From assembly GCA_022825265.1 (NCBI GenBank), contig JAJDXE010000014.1, positions 1-43,788 on the forward strand: a stretch of DNA of 43,788 bases, written 5' to 3'. Positions within the stretch are counted from its first letter, which is position 1. Every line of letters starts with the position of its first letter. The position numbers and the translations under genes are program-made. Below are positions 16,111-24,072 of the stretch, one piece after another. The stretch is from Dehalococcoidia bacterium (GTDB lineage: Bacteria; Chloroflexota; Dehalococcoidia; Bin125). The notes below the pieces were generated by a model, which saw only the letters and a program-made list of their open reading frames with translations, ran no database searches and had not been told where the DNA came from.

Positions 16111-17028
16111 ATGGCCGGGCTGCTCGGAATCGGTCGGGACAGGAAGATGGAAGCGCTCAATGCCGCCTCGGAGGTCGTCGAGACCTCGTGCGGGCCGGTG
16201 GAGTACGCGCTGCACGGCGACGCGCCGTATGTCCTGATCTTTCACGGCACGCCGCAAGGGCACCACGCCAGCTTCATCGGCGAGCCGATGGAGGCGGAAG
16301 GCTTCGGCACGATCACTCCGTCCCGGCCGGGCTATCTGCGCACGCCGATCGAGACCGGGCGCACGTTCGCCGAACAGGCTGACGCCGCGGCGGCCCTGCT
16401 GGATGAGCTGGGCGTCGAGCAGGTGGCCGCCTACAGCCTGTCGGGCGGCGGACCCAGCGGTGTTGAGTTCGCCGCTCGCCACCCGGACCGCACGAGGGCT
16501 CTGATCCTCGAGGTCGCGATCTCTCAGACCTACGCCCCAGCAGTTCCTGTCTGGACGGTGGCGCTGTTCATGAACCCGGTGATGTTCTGGCTCCAAGGAC
16601 AGTTGCTGCGTCACGCGCCTCGACTGGTGGTGAGTCAATTCGTGAGCATGGAGAGCACGCTCGAGCCGGCCGATCGGCGGCGTATCACTGATGAAGTCCT
16701 GGCCGATCCGGAGAAGCTGAGCCTGGCGCGGTCGCTCGTCGATGGCCCGTCGTTCGCCCCGCTGCGCGCCGGATTCGACAACGACATGAAGCAGTTTGCG
16801 GCGATCGATCGGCTGCCGCTTGACGAGGTCCAGTGCCCGACGCTCGTGGTTCACGGCACTCACGACGGTGACGTGCCGTTCAATCATGCAGTGGACGCGG
16901 CCGAGCAGATTCCCGGCGCGGAACTCTTCGCCGTGGAGAAGGGTTGGCACATACTCGCGATGAGCGACGGCGACAACGCGTACCTGCGTGCCGAGATTGA
17001 CTTCCTCAAGGAACATTTCGCCTCGTAG
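16111..17028 (+). CDS. alpha/beta hydrolase
   Basis: A 305-residue alpha/beta-hydrolase. The oxyanion segment IFHGTPQGHHA (43-53) precedes the nucleophile elbow YSLSGGGPSG with Ser111. The acid is in VHGTHDGDVPF and the histidine in KGWHILAMSDG near the end. Its last 22 codons (MSDGDNAYLRAEIDFLKEH and on) have a near copy at 18504-18572, the relic of a duplicate gene. Downstream, instead of a neighbouring gene, lies the scar of a deleted dioxygenase gene. The enzyme may therefore once have been paired with PhyH. Substrate unknown; the proteobacterial-type cofactor-free hydrolase family is broad. Confidence 0.85.
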   Translation: MAGLLGIGRDRKMEALNAASEVVETSCGPVEYALHGDAPYVLIFHGTPQGHHASFIGEPMEAEGFGTITPSRPGYLRTPIETGRTFAEQADAAAALLDELGVEQVAAYSLSGGGPSGVEFAARHPDRTRALILEVAISQTYAPAVPVWTVALFMNPVMFWLQGQLLRHAPRLVVSQFVSMESTLEPADRRRITDEVLADPEKLSLARSLVDGPSFAPLRAGFDNDMKQFAAIDRLPLDEVQCPTLVVHGTHDGDVPFNHAVDAAEQIPGAELFAVEKGWHILAMSDGDNAYLRAEIDFLKEHFAS

Positions 17029-17113
17029 ATGCCACGAACGAGATCGAGGCATTGGCTACATTGAGACAGTCAGACGGTCAGATGGCCGGTAGCGGCCGTG
17101 AGGGATTCGACGC

Positions 17114-17173
17114 ATGACTCAACGCACCGACAGCATGGAGCAACCGGACGGCGAGCACCGAGCCAGCCGTTAG
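17114..17173 (+). pseudogene. relic of a PhyH dioxygenase gene with the body deleted
   Basis: This 20-codon frame reads MTQRTD-SMEQPDGEHRASR. The first six codons match the start of the intact dioxygenase at 18652 (MTQRTD) and the rest matches its end (SMEQQDGDNGASR, stop at 19548). About 279 codons are missing between. The boundary is a clean in-frame join, and the flanking bases also match those flanking the intact gene. It is best read as the remains of a former second copy after internal deletion. Confidence 0.75.
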
Positions 17174-17189
17174 CCGGTAGCTCGGTCCT

Positions 17190-17262
17190 CAGCCCAGAAG
17201 TCGTTGCATCAGACCTGGAGACAACGGTGACGCTCTACGCCGTGTAGAACGCCTCATCGCTC
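17190..17262 (-). pseudogene. relic of the orf128 gene (ends only)
   Basis: Bases 17190-17227 match 19558-19595 at 35 of 38 positions. On the minus strand this is the 3' end of the 128-residue gene (SPGLMQRLLG, then a stop). Bases 17243-17262 match 20020-20039, upstream of that gene's start, at 16 of 20 positions, a weaker hint. The coding body is gone. Together with the adjacent dioxygenase scar this marks a degraded duplicate. The rest of 17029-17277 holds nothing else. Confidence 0.55.
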
Positions 17263-17277
17263 CCGGCATCCGAGTGG

Positions 17278-18444
17278 CTAACATCGGTCCGCGTTGTCTC
17301 CGAGAGTGGTCGCGCCGATCTGCGACTTAGTCTCTTGCCGTTCAGCAGGCTCGTGCACAGAGTTCATGCGTGACCGGGTGTCCTCCGACCGCTCGTCGGG
17401 CAGGAACTGTTGATACCAGCGGCGCACCGCGCGGATTGGACCGTCGTCACGAGACAGCAGCGGTCGGGTTCGATAGACCTTGCTGCCCCAGATATCGAGG
17501 TCCTCTCGCCACTGCGAGACCCAACCGCCGACGACGCCTCCGACCAACAGCTTGGGCATCTGTCGATCGGCATACCAGCGGAAGTCGACTTGCTGCTCCA
17601 GCGGCCCGACCGGGAGATGAGTCTGATACAACAAGACGTCACCCATGCCGGGGACACTGATGCGGAAGGTCATCACGCTGCCGGGTCCCCAGAACGACAC
17701 GCGTGCCAATGCCAGTCTCTGTACGAGCCGGCGTCCCAGCACCCTCAGGCCCGCGTCATCGACCAGGTGCGCCGCCCATGACCGTTCCTGATCCGGCATC
17801 CATTGGGGCGAGTGGACGATCTCGACTCCGGGAACCGGAATCTCAGTCCAGGGAATCTTGAACTGTCCGTGCAGCGGTTGGAAGTGAGCCGTATCTGCCG
17901 TGTTCTCGGCAAACTCGATGATGTGCATCCCAACTCGTCCCGCATCATGCTGCCCGCGGTAGACCATCCTGCCGTCGTCCAGCTCGGGAAACTTCGGCAG
18001 TTCGTACGGCGGCTCTGCCGGGTCGATGCGAGTCGTGTCGTCGTTGGAGTGATACAAGAAAATCTGCCCGTGCATGTCCCGCACCGGATACGACCTGGCG
18101 GCCGTTCGCTGCGGAAGGCGGTCGCTGTATGGGATCTGCGCCACCCGACCAGTTCCTGTGAATCGCCAGAGGTGAAAAGGACATTCGATGCAGTCCCCTC
18201 GCACCCGGCCGAGGGCGAGACTGGCGCCGAGATGCGGACAATGGGCGTCCATCACGTGGACGGCATCTCCGTTCTTCTCGCGCCAGACGACAAACTGCCC
18301 GCCCAGACACTCGATGTAGCGAATGTCACCGCGCCGGAGCTCCGAGGAAGCGGCCAACCGATACCAGCCCTCGGGATACGGATGTGGATAACTGTCCAGT
18401 CGGACTGCCTCGGAGACCTGGGGGAGATGATGACGTCGAATCAT
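17278..18444 (-). CDS. Rieske non-heme iron oxygenase (KshA/Neverland-like)
   Basis: A 388-residue oxygenase subunit. The Rieske [2Fe-2S] ligands are C69-x-H71 (AHCPHLGA) and C88-x2-H91 (CPFHLW), spaced 16 apart as usual. The mononuclear iron site follows as EFAENTADTAHFQPLHG: Asn181-x2-Asp184-x2-His187-x4-His192, the pattern of 3-ketosteroid 9-alpha-hydroxylase and cholesterol 7-desaturase relatives. A GWYRLAASSEL-type N-terminus is also typical. It needs a separate reductase, not found here. The gene lies on the minus strand between the two halves of a duplicated hydrolase/dioxygenase segment. A sterol- or aromatic-type substrate is inferred from family only. Confidence 0.87.
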   Translation of the reverse strand: MIRRHHLPQVSEAVRLDSYPHPYPEGWYRLAASSELRRGDIRYIECLGGQFVVWREKNGDAVHVMDAHCPHLGASLALGRVRGDCIECPFHLWRFTGTGRVAQIPYSDRLPQRTAARSYPVRDMHGQIFLYHSNDDTTRIDPAEPPYELPKFPELDDGRMVYRGQHDAGRVGMHIIEFAENTADTAHFQPLHGQFKIPWTEIPVPGVEIVHSPQWMPDQERSWAAHLVDDAGLRVLGRRLVQRLALARVSFWGPGSVMTFRISVPGMGDVLLYQTHLPVGPLEQQVDFRWYADRQMPKLLVGGVVGGWVSQWREDLDIWGSKVYRTRPLLSRDDGPIRAVRRWYQQFLPDERSEDTRSRMNSVHEPAERQETKSQIGATTLGDNADRC

Positions 18445-18495
18445 GTGCCGTTACCACCCCTCCATCTTAGCCATCCGACTGATCGCCAGCTCGCC

Positions 18496-18572
18496 TGCTC
18501 GCGTTGAGCGACGGTGACAATGCCTACTTGAGGGCCCAGATTGACTTCCTCAAGCAGCATCTGGCCTCCTAG
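18496..18572 (+). pseudogene. 3' relic of an alpha/beta hydrolase gene
   Basis: Reading LALSDGDNAYLRAQIDF then LKQHLAS and a TAG, this fragment is nearly identical in protein sequence to the C-terminus of the hydrolase ending at 17028 (LAMSDGDNAYLRAEIDF then LKEHFAS). Homology stops abruptly upstream of about 18494, so only the last 25 codons survive. It sits in front of the intact PhyH gene exactly as the intact hydrolase sits in front of the PhyH scar. Confidence 0.75.
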
Positions 18573-18651
18573 CATCGCCCATCCCATGGCGGCCGCATTG
18601 AGTACATTGCGGTCGTGAGACCGCCAAACCTGCAATTGAAGGCTCTGAACG

Positions 18652-19548
18652 ATGACGCAACGCACCGACGCATACCCGGAACTCCAGCGCGATCTGCGCT
18701 TCTTCCCTCTGGGAGTCGACCAGCCGACGAACCTGACAACTCAGCAGATCGAGCAATACAACGACAAGGGCTACGTCTTTCCGATCGACATCTTCTCGCA
18801 GTCGGAGATTGAGTCGATCCGCAGCTACTTCGACGATCTCCTGCCCAAAGCGCTGGAGGCGGGCTGGAACAGCTACGAGCTGACCAACTGGCACAAGCAC
18901 TGCCGGGGCGTCTGGGACATCGTCACCGACAGCCGGATCATCGACGTGATGGAGGACATGCTCGGCGAGACCGTGATCCTGCGTCACAGCCACTTCTTCG
19001 CCAAGCTGCCCGGCGACGGCATGCGCGTCAGCTGGCACCAGGACGCCTCGTACTGGCCGATCACGCCGAGCAAGGTCGTCTCGGCCTGGCTGGCGATCGA
19101 CGACTCCGACCTTGGCAACGGCGCGATGCAGGTCATCCCCGGATCACATCTCAACGCGCAGGTCGAGTTCCGCGACAGCACCGCCGACGAACACAACGTG
19201 CTCAACCAGACCGTCGAAGACCCCGAGCAGCACGGCGATCCGCCGGTCGCGCTCGAGCTCAAGGCCGGCCAGGTCTCCTTGCACAGCGACTGGGTGCTGC
19301 ACGGCTCCGACCCCAACGAGTCGAACCGCCGACGCTGCGGCCTGGCCATGCGCTACCTGTCCAGGGATGTTCGCGCCTACAACGGCTGGAACGAGAACTC
19401 GATCATCTGCCGCGGCGAAGAGCCCACCGGGCACTGGGCCAACCACCCGCGTCCGGGTGGCGAGCTGATCCCAACCAAGGAAGGGATCGAAGACCCAACC
19501 TCGGTCAGCATGGAGCAGCAGGACGGCGACAACGGCGCTAGCCGCTAG
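18652..19548 (+). CDS. phytanoyl-CoA dioxygenase (PhyH) family protein
   Basis: Fe(II)/2-oxoglutarate-dependent oxygenase of the PhyH family, 298 residues, double-stranded beta-helix fold. The first metal ligands are in SWHQDASYW (His129-x-Asp131), the distal histidine in DWVLHGSDPN (His217), and the 2-oxoglutarate-binding arginine in SNRRRCGLAMRY. GAMQVIPGSH is the usual strand before the second half. Likely hydroxylates a small organic acid or CoA ester; substrate unknown. It is preceded by the relic of a hydrolase gene, and its stop overlaps the stop of the opposite-strand orf128 by four bases (CTAG). A body-deleted copy lies at 17114. Confidence 0.9.
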   Translation: MTQRTDAYPELQRDLRFFPLGVDQPTNLTTQQIEQYNDKGYVFPIDIFSQSEIESIRSYFDDLLPKALEAGWNSYELTNWHKHCRGVWDIVTDSRIIDVMEDMLGETVILRHSHFFAKLPGDGMRVSWHQDASYWPITPSKVVSAWLAIDDSDLGNGAMQVIPGSHLNAQVEFRDSTADEHNVLNQTVEDPEQHGDPPVALELKAGQVSLHSDWVLHGSDPNESNRRRCGLAMRYLSRDVRAYNGWNENSIICRGEEPTGHWANHPRPGGELIPTKEGIEDPTSVSMEQQDGDNGASR

Positions 19549-19931
19549 TTCGACGCCCAGCCCAGCAGTCGTTGCATCAGACCCGGAGACCACGGCCAGA
19601 GCGACCAGCGCCGACGCTGCGGCAAATCGATATCCACTCCGCCATCTGCTACCTGCGACCCTGCTCGCGGCTGGCCAGTCGGCGCGGCAAACAACGCCCG
19701 ATGCGTGACATGACAGGTCTCGCACCAGAGCGACCAGGCCAGCACTTCCGGGTCGCCGAAGAACGGCGCGATCCGTTCAACGATGATCTCGTGCTCGCCA
19801 TGACCGTTCGAGCGCAGTTCCCGATTTGCGAGTCGGACGAGTAGCGTCAGACCGCCCCCGGAGTACCTGTCCTCCAGGTGGGACTGTTCCAGCGCGGTTC
19901 GGGCAGCCTCAATCGTCAGCACGTCGTCCAC
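19545..19931 (-). CDS. hypothetical protein (orf128)
   Basis: A 128-residue cytosolic protein: an acidic helical start (MDDVLTIEAARTALEQSHLE), a Gly-rich turn, then FFGDPEVLAWSLWCETCHVTHRALF with a Cys-x2-Cys-His that superficially resembles a haem- or metal-binding motif but lacks a signal peptide. A Trp-rich tail follows. No family recognised. It converges on the PhyH gene with a 4-base overlap. Relics of both its ends at 17190-17262 indicate it was part of the duplicated unit, which supports its being a real gene. Confidence 0.5.
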   Translation of the reverse strand: MDDVLTIEAARTALEQSHLEDRYSGGGLTLLVRLANRELRSNGHGEHEIIVERIAPFFGDPEVLAWSLWCETCHVTHRALFAAPTGQPRAGSQVADGGVDIDLPQRRRWSLWPWSPGLMQRLLGWASN

Positions 19932-20069
19932 CCCTGGATGAGGACAATAGCCGTACCGGACGGCTCGATGGATAGAAAACCGACTCCCGGGCGCCTGGAT
20001 CAGGCGATGCTGTGGGCAATGTGGAAAACTTCATCGCTCGATCCTGAACGAATCAGGGGCTGGGGATGG

Positions 20070-20560
20070 TCAGTTGCTGCTGACCACCAGCAACCCCAGA
20101 TCATGCTGGTGCAGGCCGCAGATGTGGCCTTCGCGCTCGGACTCGACCGACTCCAACTCGACCCACTTGGCGTTGGCTTCGTCGTAGCCGTGGATTGACT
20201 GGCCGTCCTTGCCGGGCAGGCAGACCGTGATCGGCTGCTCGTAGGGGCCCTTGAGGCGGCGAGTGGCGTTGACCGTGCGGCCGTCGTACTGGCGCGGGTA
20301 GACCGCCCAGACCGCGAGCTTGACGCTCGGCCTCCGATGTCGGGACTTGGGACGAGCGCGGTGAAGCCTTGAAGGCGGACTTATCGACCGGCTCGTCGAG
20401 GTCGGCGCGGACGTCGGGGATGCTGATCCAGCCGCACTTGTCGGCGGTCGAGGCCTTCCAGCGATCTCAGGTCCAGGGGCGATCCTCGTCCTTCATGTCG
20501 CACGAGCCGCACTCGGGATCGACGCCCCGGTTCACTGATGGGCCGGGGCGTCGCCGTTGA
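20070..20560 (-). pseudogene. decayed gene, unknown product
   Basis: The longest stretch without an intact gene (19932-20626) holds a broken minus-strand frame. Its first part (VNRGVDPECGSCDMKDEDRPW) meets a TGA near 20467, continues in frame as DRWKASTADKCGWISIPDVR, then shifts frame around 20330-20350. It resumes as VKLAVWAVYPRQYDGRTVNA and runs to VVSSN and a stop at 20070. The codon pattern is protein-like throughout and the two halves join sensibly only across the shift. No family recognised; the later half looks like a beta-sandwich with paired Cys/His (EGHICGLHQH). Confidence 0.55.
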
Positions 20561-20626
20561 GTTCGCGCATCGCCTCGGCCAGCCGTTAGCCTCAGCTTCG
20601 CGGCGCGCGCAGCGAAGGAGGCGAAC

Positions 20627-22234
20627 ATGGAACTGCTGTTCACCGGCGGACGCGTATTGACCATGGACGGCCTCGACCGGATCGCCTCCGGCGTCGCCGT
20701 CCGCGAGGGCAAGATCATCGCCGTCGGCGACAGCGACGAGGTCCGACAGGCCGTCGGCCCCGACGCCACGCACGTCGATCTCCGCGGCCGAGCCCTGATC
20801 CCAGGCTTCTGTGACCCCCATAACCATTTCTCCATGACGACATTCGAGCCGCGCTCGGTCGACTGCCGCGTCCCGCCGCTGTCGGGCAAGCCGGCCGTAC
20901 TCGACGCACTGGCCGCCGCCGCCGAGGCCACGCCCGACGGCCAGTGGGTCTGGGGACTCGGCTACGGCGCCCGACACGCCAACGGCGGCTGGCTGACCCG
21001 CGATGAACTCGACGATGTCGCGCCCAACAATCCGGTCTGCGTGATGGACTTCTCCTACCACGCCAGCTACGCCAACTCCGCCGCGATGGCGATCGCCGGG
21101 ATCAACTTCGAGACCCCCGACCCGCGCGGCGGTCAGATCCTCCGAGACGAGAATGGCGAAGCCAGCGGCATGCTCTATGAGCGCGCCTCCGACCTGGTCC
21201 ACCATGCCTCGATGCGCGCCCACATCGACACGCTGGGACCCGAGATCGTCGCCGATCTGGTCGAGCAGAACGCGCTCCGCCATCTCTCGCACGGCGTGAC
21301 CAGCGTCGGCGACGCAGTCGTCATGCCCGAGAGCGCCGAGATGTACCGCCTCGCCGACGAACGCGGCAAGCTGCCGATCATGATCCACCAGATGCGCGGC
21401 GGCAACGGCTTCTTCGCCGCACCCGAGGAAGCCGCCAGGGGCGGATTCCTCAAGGACGATGTCTCCGACCGCCTGCGCGGAGGCATCGTCAAGCTGTTCA
21501 TGGACCCCGTCTACCCCTCGATGGCGCTGACCAGGTGCCACGCCGACGGAACCTTTGAGGACGTCGGCGAGCCCTACTACAACCAGGACGAGGTCGACCA
21601 ACTCGTGCTCAACGCCGCCTCGCACGGTCTGCAGACCGCCATCCATTGCCTCGGCAACCGAGCCATCGAGCAGGCTCTCAACACCTACGAGCGCGTCCAG
21701 CGCGAGATCCCCCGCAGCGACGCCCGCTACCGGATCGAGCACTTCTTCTTCGCCGACGAAGGCCAGATCGAGCGAGCCGCTTCACTCGGTGTAATGATCT
21801 CCCATCAGCCGGCCTTCCTCTACTCGTCCGGACAGGGATTCGCCGACTTCTCCGCCGAGGCCGGCCTGACCATCCCGCCGCTGCCCTACCGCTCCTTCCT
21901 CGACGCCGGCGTCACCGTCGCCTCGGGCTCCGACTTCCCCTGCGCCCCGGTCGAGCCCCTGCTCGGCCTCTTCTCCATCACCTCCCGACGCACCCGCGAC
22001 GGCGAATTGGTCTCCGAAGAAGAGGCCATCACGCCGCTGGAGGCGCTGCGGACGCAGACGATCAACTCCGCCGCCGCCATGTTCCGAGACCACGAAGTCG
22101 GCTCAATCGAAGTCGGCAAGCGAGCCGACCTCGTCGTCCTCAGCCACGACCCAACCCTGGTCGACACCGAATACATCCGAGAAATCTCAGTCCAGCAAAC
22201 CTACGTCGATGGTGAGCTGTTGTACGCGGTGTGA
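20627..22234 (+). CDS. YtcJ-type metal-dependent amidohydrolase
   Basis: A 535-residue amidohydrolase (Amidohydro_3 group). The N-terminal beta-sandwich part begins LLFTGGRVLTMDG, and RALIPGFCDPHNHF carries the metal-binding H65-x-H67. Later expected ligands are AIHCLGNRAIEQAL (His) and RIEHFFFADEGQIER (His), and the catalytic Asp is in ASGSDFPCAP. IEVGKRADLVVLSHDP is the standard closing strand. YtcJ-like enzymes cleave N-acyl or formamide-type bonds; the substrate here is unknown. It has an AAGGAGG-type ribosome site and is followed six bases later by a TIMP-like gene, so the two are probably one transcript. Confidence 0.9.
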   Translation: MELLFTGGRVLTMDGLDRIASGVAVREGKIIAVGDSDEVRQAVGPDATHVDLRGRALIPGFCDPHNHFSMTTFEPRSVDCRVPPLSGKPAVLDALAAAAEATPDGQWVWGLGYGARHANGGWLTRDELDDVAPNNPVCVMDFSYHASYANSAAMAIAGINFETPDPRGGQILRDENGEASGMLYERASDLVHHASMRAHIDTLGPEIVADLVEQNALRHLSHGVTSVGDAVVMPESAEMYRLADERGKLPIMIHQMRGGNGFFAAPEEAARGGFLKDDVSDRLRGGIVKLFMDPVYPSMALTRCHADGTFEDVGEPYYNQDEVDQLVLNAASHGLQTAIHCLGNRAIEQALNTYERVQREIPRSDARYRIEHFFFADEGQIERAASLGVMISHQPAFLYSSGQGFADFSAEAGLTIPPLPYRSFLDAGVTVASGSDFPCAPVEPLLGLFSITSRRTRDGELVSEEEAITPLEALRTQTINSAAAMFRDHEVGSIEVGKRADLVVLSHDPTLVDTEYIREISVQQTYVDGELLYAV

Positions 22235-22240
22235 AAGCGA

Positions 22241-22822
22241 ATGAGCGAGCTGAGAGGCGGATTCGTGCTGTTGCGTCTATTGCTCGTCTTCGCGATGGTC
22301 GCGCCGTTGCTCGTGCCATTTCCGGTCCGGAGTGATAGCTGTGTGTGTGGACAGCCAGGATCGCCGTACGAAGAACTCCACAAGTCGACATTGGTGTTCC
22401 GTGGGATCGCCAAGTCGATGAAAGACCACGATGAACGGCGGTGGGTGAGCGTCGAGTTCGCAGTCCTGTCTGTTTGGAAGGGCACGGTAGCCAAGACCAT
22501 CACTGTGGACACCACTGAGGGTGGTTGCGGTTACAGTTTTGTGGAGGGGACCGAGTACATCGTCTATGCCGAGGACGAGACTTTGTACGTTACGCATTGC
22601 AGCCGTACAAGTCCGATAGCGAAAGCTGGGACCGATCTGGCGGAACTCGGTCAGGGGGCGATGATCGACTACGGCGGTGATCCCCCAACTCCGTACGACC
22701 CAGCGGATCGAACGCCGTTGAGTGAGACGACCTGGCTCATTCCGATTGTCGCCGCGCTCATTGCAAGCATCGTCGGACTCATTTGGTTCATAGCGAAACG
22801 ACTGGCGCCTCGCTTGAGCTAA
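22241..22822 (+). CDS. exported TIMP/netrin-like domain protein, membrane anchored
   Basis: A 193-residue surface protein. A signal peptide (about 1-31) is followed by SCVCGQPGSPYEELHKSTLVFRG, the N-terminal Cys-x-Cys and 'VFRG' strand of bacterial TIMP/NTR-like proteins. VWKGTVAKTITVDT, GGCGYSF and YIVYA..THCSRT complete the fold, with cysteines at 34, 36, 96 and 120 likely forming two disulphides. A spacer, a transmembrane helix (about 165-184) and a basic KRLAPR tail anchor it outward. Function unknown; the family is related to metalloprotease inhibitors only by fold. Paralogue of the gene at 23458. Its end overlaps the opposite-strand VOC gene by four bases. Confidence 0.72.
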   Translation: MSELRGGFVLLRLLLVFAMVAPLLVPFPVRSDSCVCGQPGSPYEELHKSTLVFRGIAKSMKDHDERRWVSVEFAVLSVWKGTVAKTITVDTTEGGCGYSFVEGTEYIVYAEDETLYVTHCSRTSPIAKAGTDLAELGQGAMIDYGGDPPTPYDPADRTPLSETTWLIPIVAALIASIVGLIWFIAKRLAPRLS

Positions 22823-23298
22823 TCGTTGCTGGTTCCCTTTGCAGCTTTGGCGGCGCGACGCAGCGGTTCAATCTCGATCTTGCCCATCTCCAACAGAGCA
22901 TCCATCACCGCGACCGGCGCCGCTTGCGTCAGCTCCGAAAGTTCCGCCGGCACGATCTGCCAGGACAGCCCGTACGGGTCCTTGAGCCAGCCGCACTGCT
23001 GCTCTTCACCGCCTTCCGACAGCCCGTACCAGTAGTGGTCGATTTCCTCCTGCGTCTCGCACGAGACGACGAACGACACCGCTTCCGAGAACTTGAACAT
23101 CGGACCGCCATCGACGGCGCTCAGTCGTTGACCGTCCAACTCGAACTCGAGGATTGCGCCGTCCTCGCCTGGTCCGGAGGGAATCTTCACGACGCTGATC
23201 ACTCGCGAGTTGGGAAACAGCGAGACGTAGAGCGCGACCGCAGCTTCGGCATGGTGGTCGAACCACAGAGACGGCGTGATCTTCTGAATCTCACTCAT
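22819..23298 (-). CDS. VOC family protein (PhnB / 3-demethylubiquinone methyltransferase-like)
   Basis: A 159-residue vicinal-oxygen-chelate fold protein. It opens with ITPSLWFDHHAEAAVALYVSLFPNS, the signature of the '3-dmu-9_3-mt' subgroup. GPMFKFSEAVSFVVSCETQEEIDHYW and CGWLKDPYGLSWQIVP continue the family pattern. Members of this subgroup mostly lack a proven enzymatic role. The C-terminal helix (MDALLEMGKIEIEPLRRAAKA) is typical of an extended form. It lies between two TIMP-like genes on the other strand, with a 4-base stop overlap with the first; no functional tie is evident. Confidence 0.85.
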   Translation of the reverse strand: MSEIQKITPSLWFDHHAEAAVALYVSLFPNSRVISVVKIPSGPGEDGAILEFELDGQRLSAVDGGPMFKFSEAVSFVVSCETQEEIDHYWYGLSEGGEEQQCGWLKDPYGLSWQIVPAELSELTQAAPVAVMDALLEMGKIEIEPLRRAAKAAKGTSND

Positions 23299-23457
23299 CG
23301 CCGCTTCCCTTCAGAGTGTGTTGATCGAGTCCGCCTGGATTGTCGCCGATCGATCAGTCTTCCGCACCGCGAGTGGAGGTCGCTCCACGGCAACCCACAT
23401 CGCCGTACCGTGACCGGGTAGGCGCGGGAGGGTCTGGCGGTCGCAGAGAGTTCGCAA

Positions 23458-24051
23458 ATGGGTATTCGCCTCCTCATGGTCGTGTCAATGATCAGTTTGT
23501 GGTTCGTCATGTCGCCGACGAGCAGCTACGCCTGCTCGTGCGCGCCTCCCGGCACGCCCGCCGAAGCGCTGGCCCATTCGGATTTGGTCTTCCGAGGCAC
23601 GGTGACGTCGATCAGGCCGGGAGACGACGAACATCAGCTAGCTGTCCAGTTCGATGTCCAGACGGTCTGGAAGGGGACGAACACAGACACCATCACGCTG
23701 GTCACCCAACAGGACACCGCGGCCTGCGGCTACCCCTTCGACGCAGGTCTCGGGTACGTCGTCTACTCCTACGACGGCACAGACGTTGCGCGCTGCAGCC
23801 GCACCGCGCCAGTGGAACTCGCCGCCGAGGACCTGGCCGCATTCTCGGGCGGCGCGCAGGCTGGTGGCGCGACCGACTTCCCCAACACCGGAAACGGCGG
23901 TCTCGCCGCAGACGAACCAGGGCAGGACCGTCTGGCGCCACTGCTCGTCGTCGCCGCTGCGGGAACGCTCATGCTCAGCTTCGCCGGAGTGCGGCTGTGC
24001 GTCCGTCGACAGGCCAACGCAGGCGACGCCGCTAACGTTGATCAAACCTAG
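23458..24051 (+). CDS. exported TIMP/netrin-like domain protein with sorting-signal-like tail
   Basis: A 197-residue paralogue of the protein at 22241. The signal peptide ends at TSSYA, so the predicted mature protein would begin with Cys26 in CSCAPPGTPAEAL, then SDLVFRGTV, VWKGTNTDTI, ACGYPF, YVVYS and RCSRTAP. Cysteines are at 26, 28, 90 and 113. A start with Cys right at the cleavage site is what inhibitory animal TIMPs have; the preceding residues do not form a good lipobox. FPNTG (141-145), a linker, a hydrophobic helix and VRRQ resemble an LPxTG-type sorting signal, but the spacing is long. Function unknown. The start ATG lacks a strong ribosome site. Confidence 0.72.
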   Translation: MGIRLLMVVSMISLWFVMSPTSSYACSCAPPGTPAEALAHSDLVFRGTVTSIRPGDDEHQLAVQFDVQTVWKGTNTDTITLVTQQDTAACGYPFDAGLGYVVYSYDGTDVARCSRTAPVELAAEDLAAFSGGAQAGGATDFPNTGNGGLAADEPGQDRLAPLLVVAAAGTLMLSFAGVRLCVRRQANAGDAANVDQT

Positions 24052-24072
24052 CTTGACTCATCTGGAGCTACC

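Noticed and set aside
19545..19931. Cys-x2-Cys-His in orf128 as a cytochrome c haem site
   Set aside because: No signal peptide or haem-domain context, and the protein appears cytosolic, so covalent haem attachment is unlikely.
20570..20592. Shared CCAGCCGTTAGCC at 17163-17175 and 20578-20590 as part of the duplication
   Set aside because: Only 13 bases match and flanking bases differ, so chance cannot be excluded.
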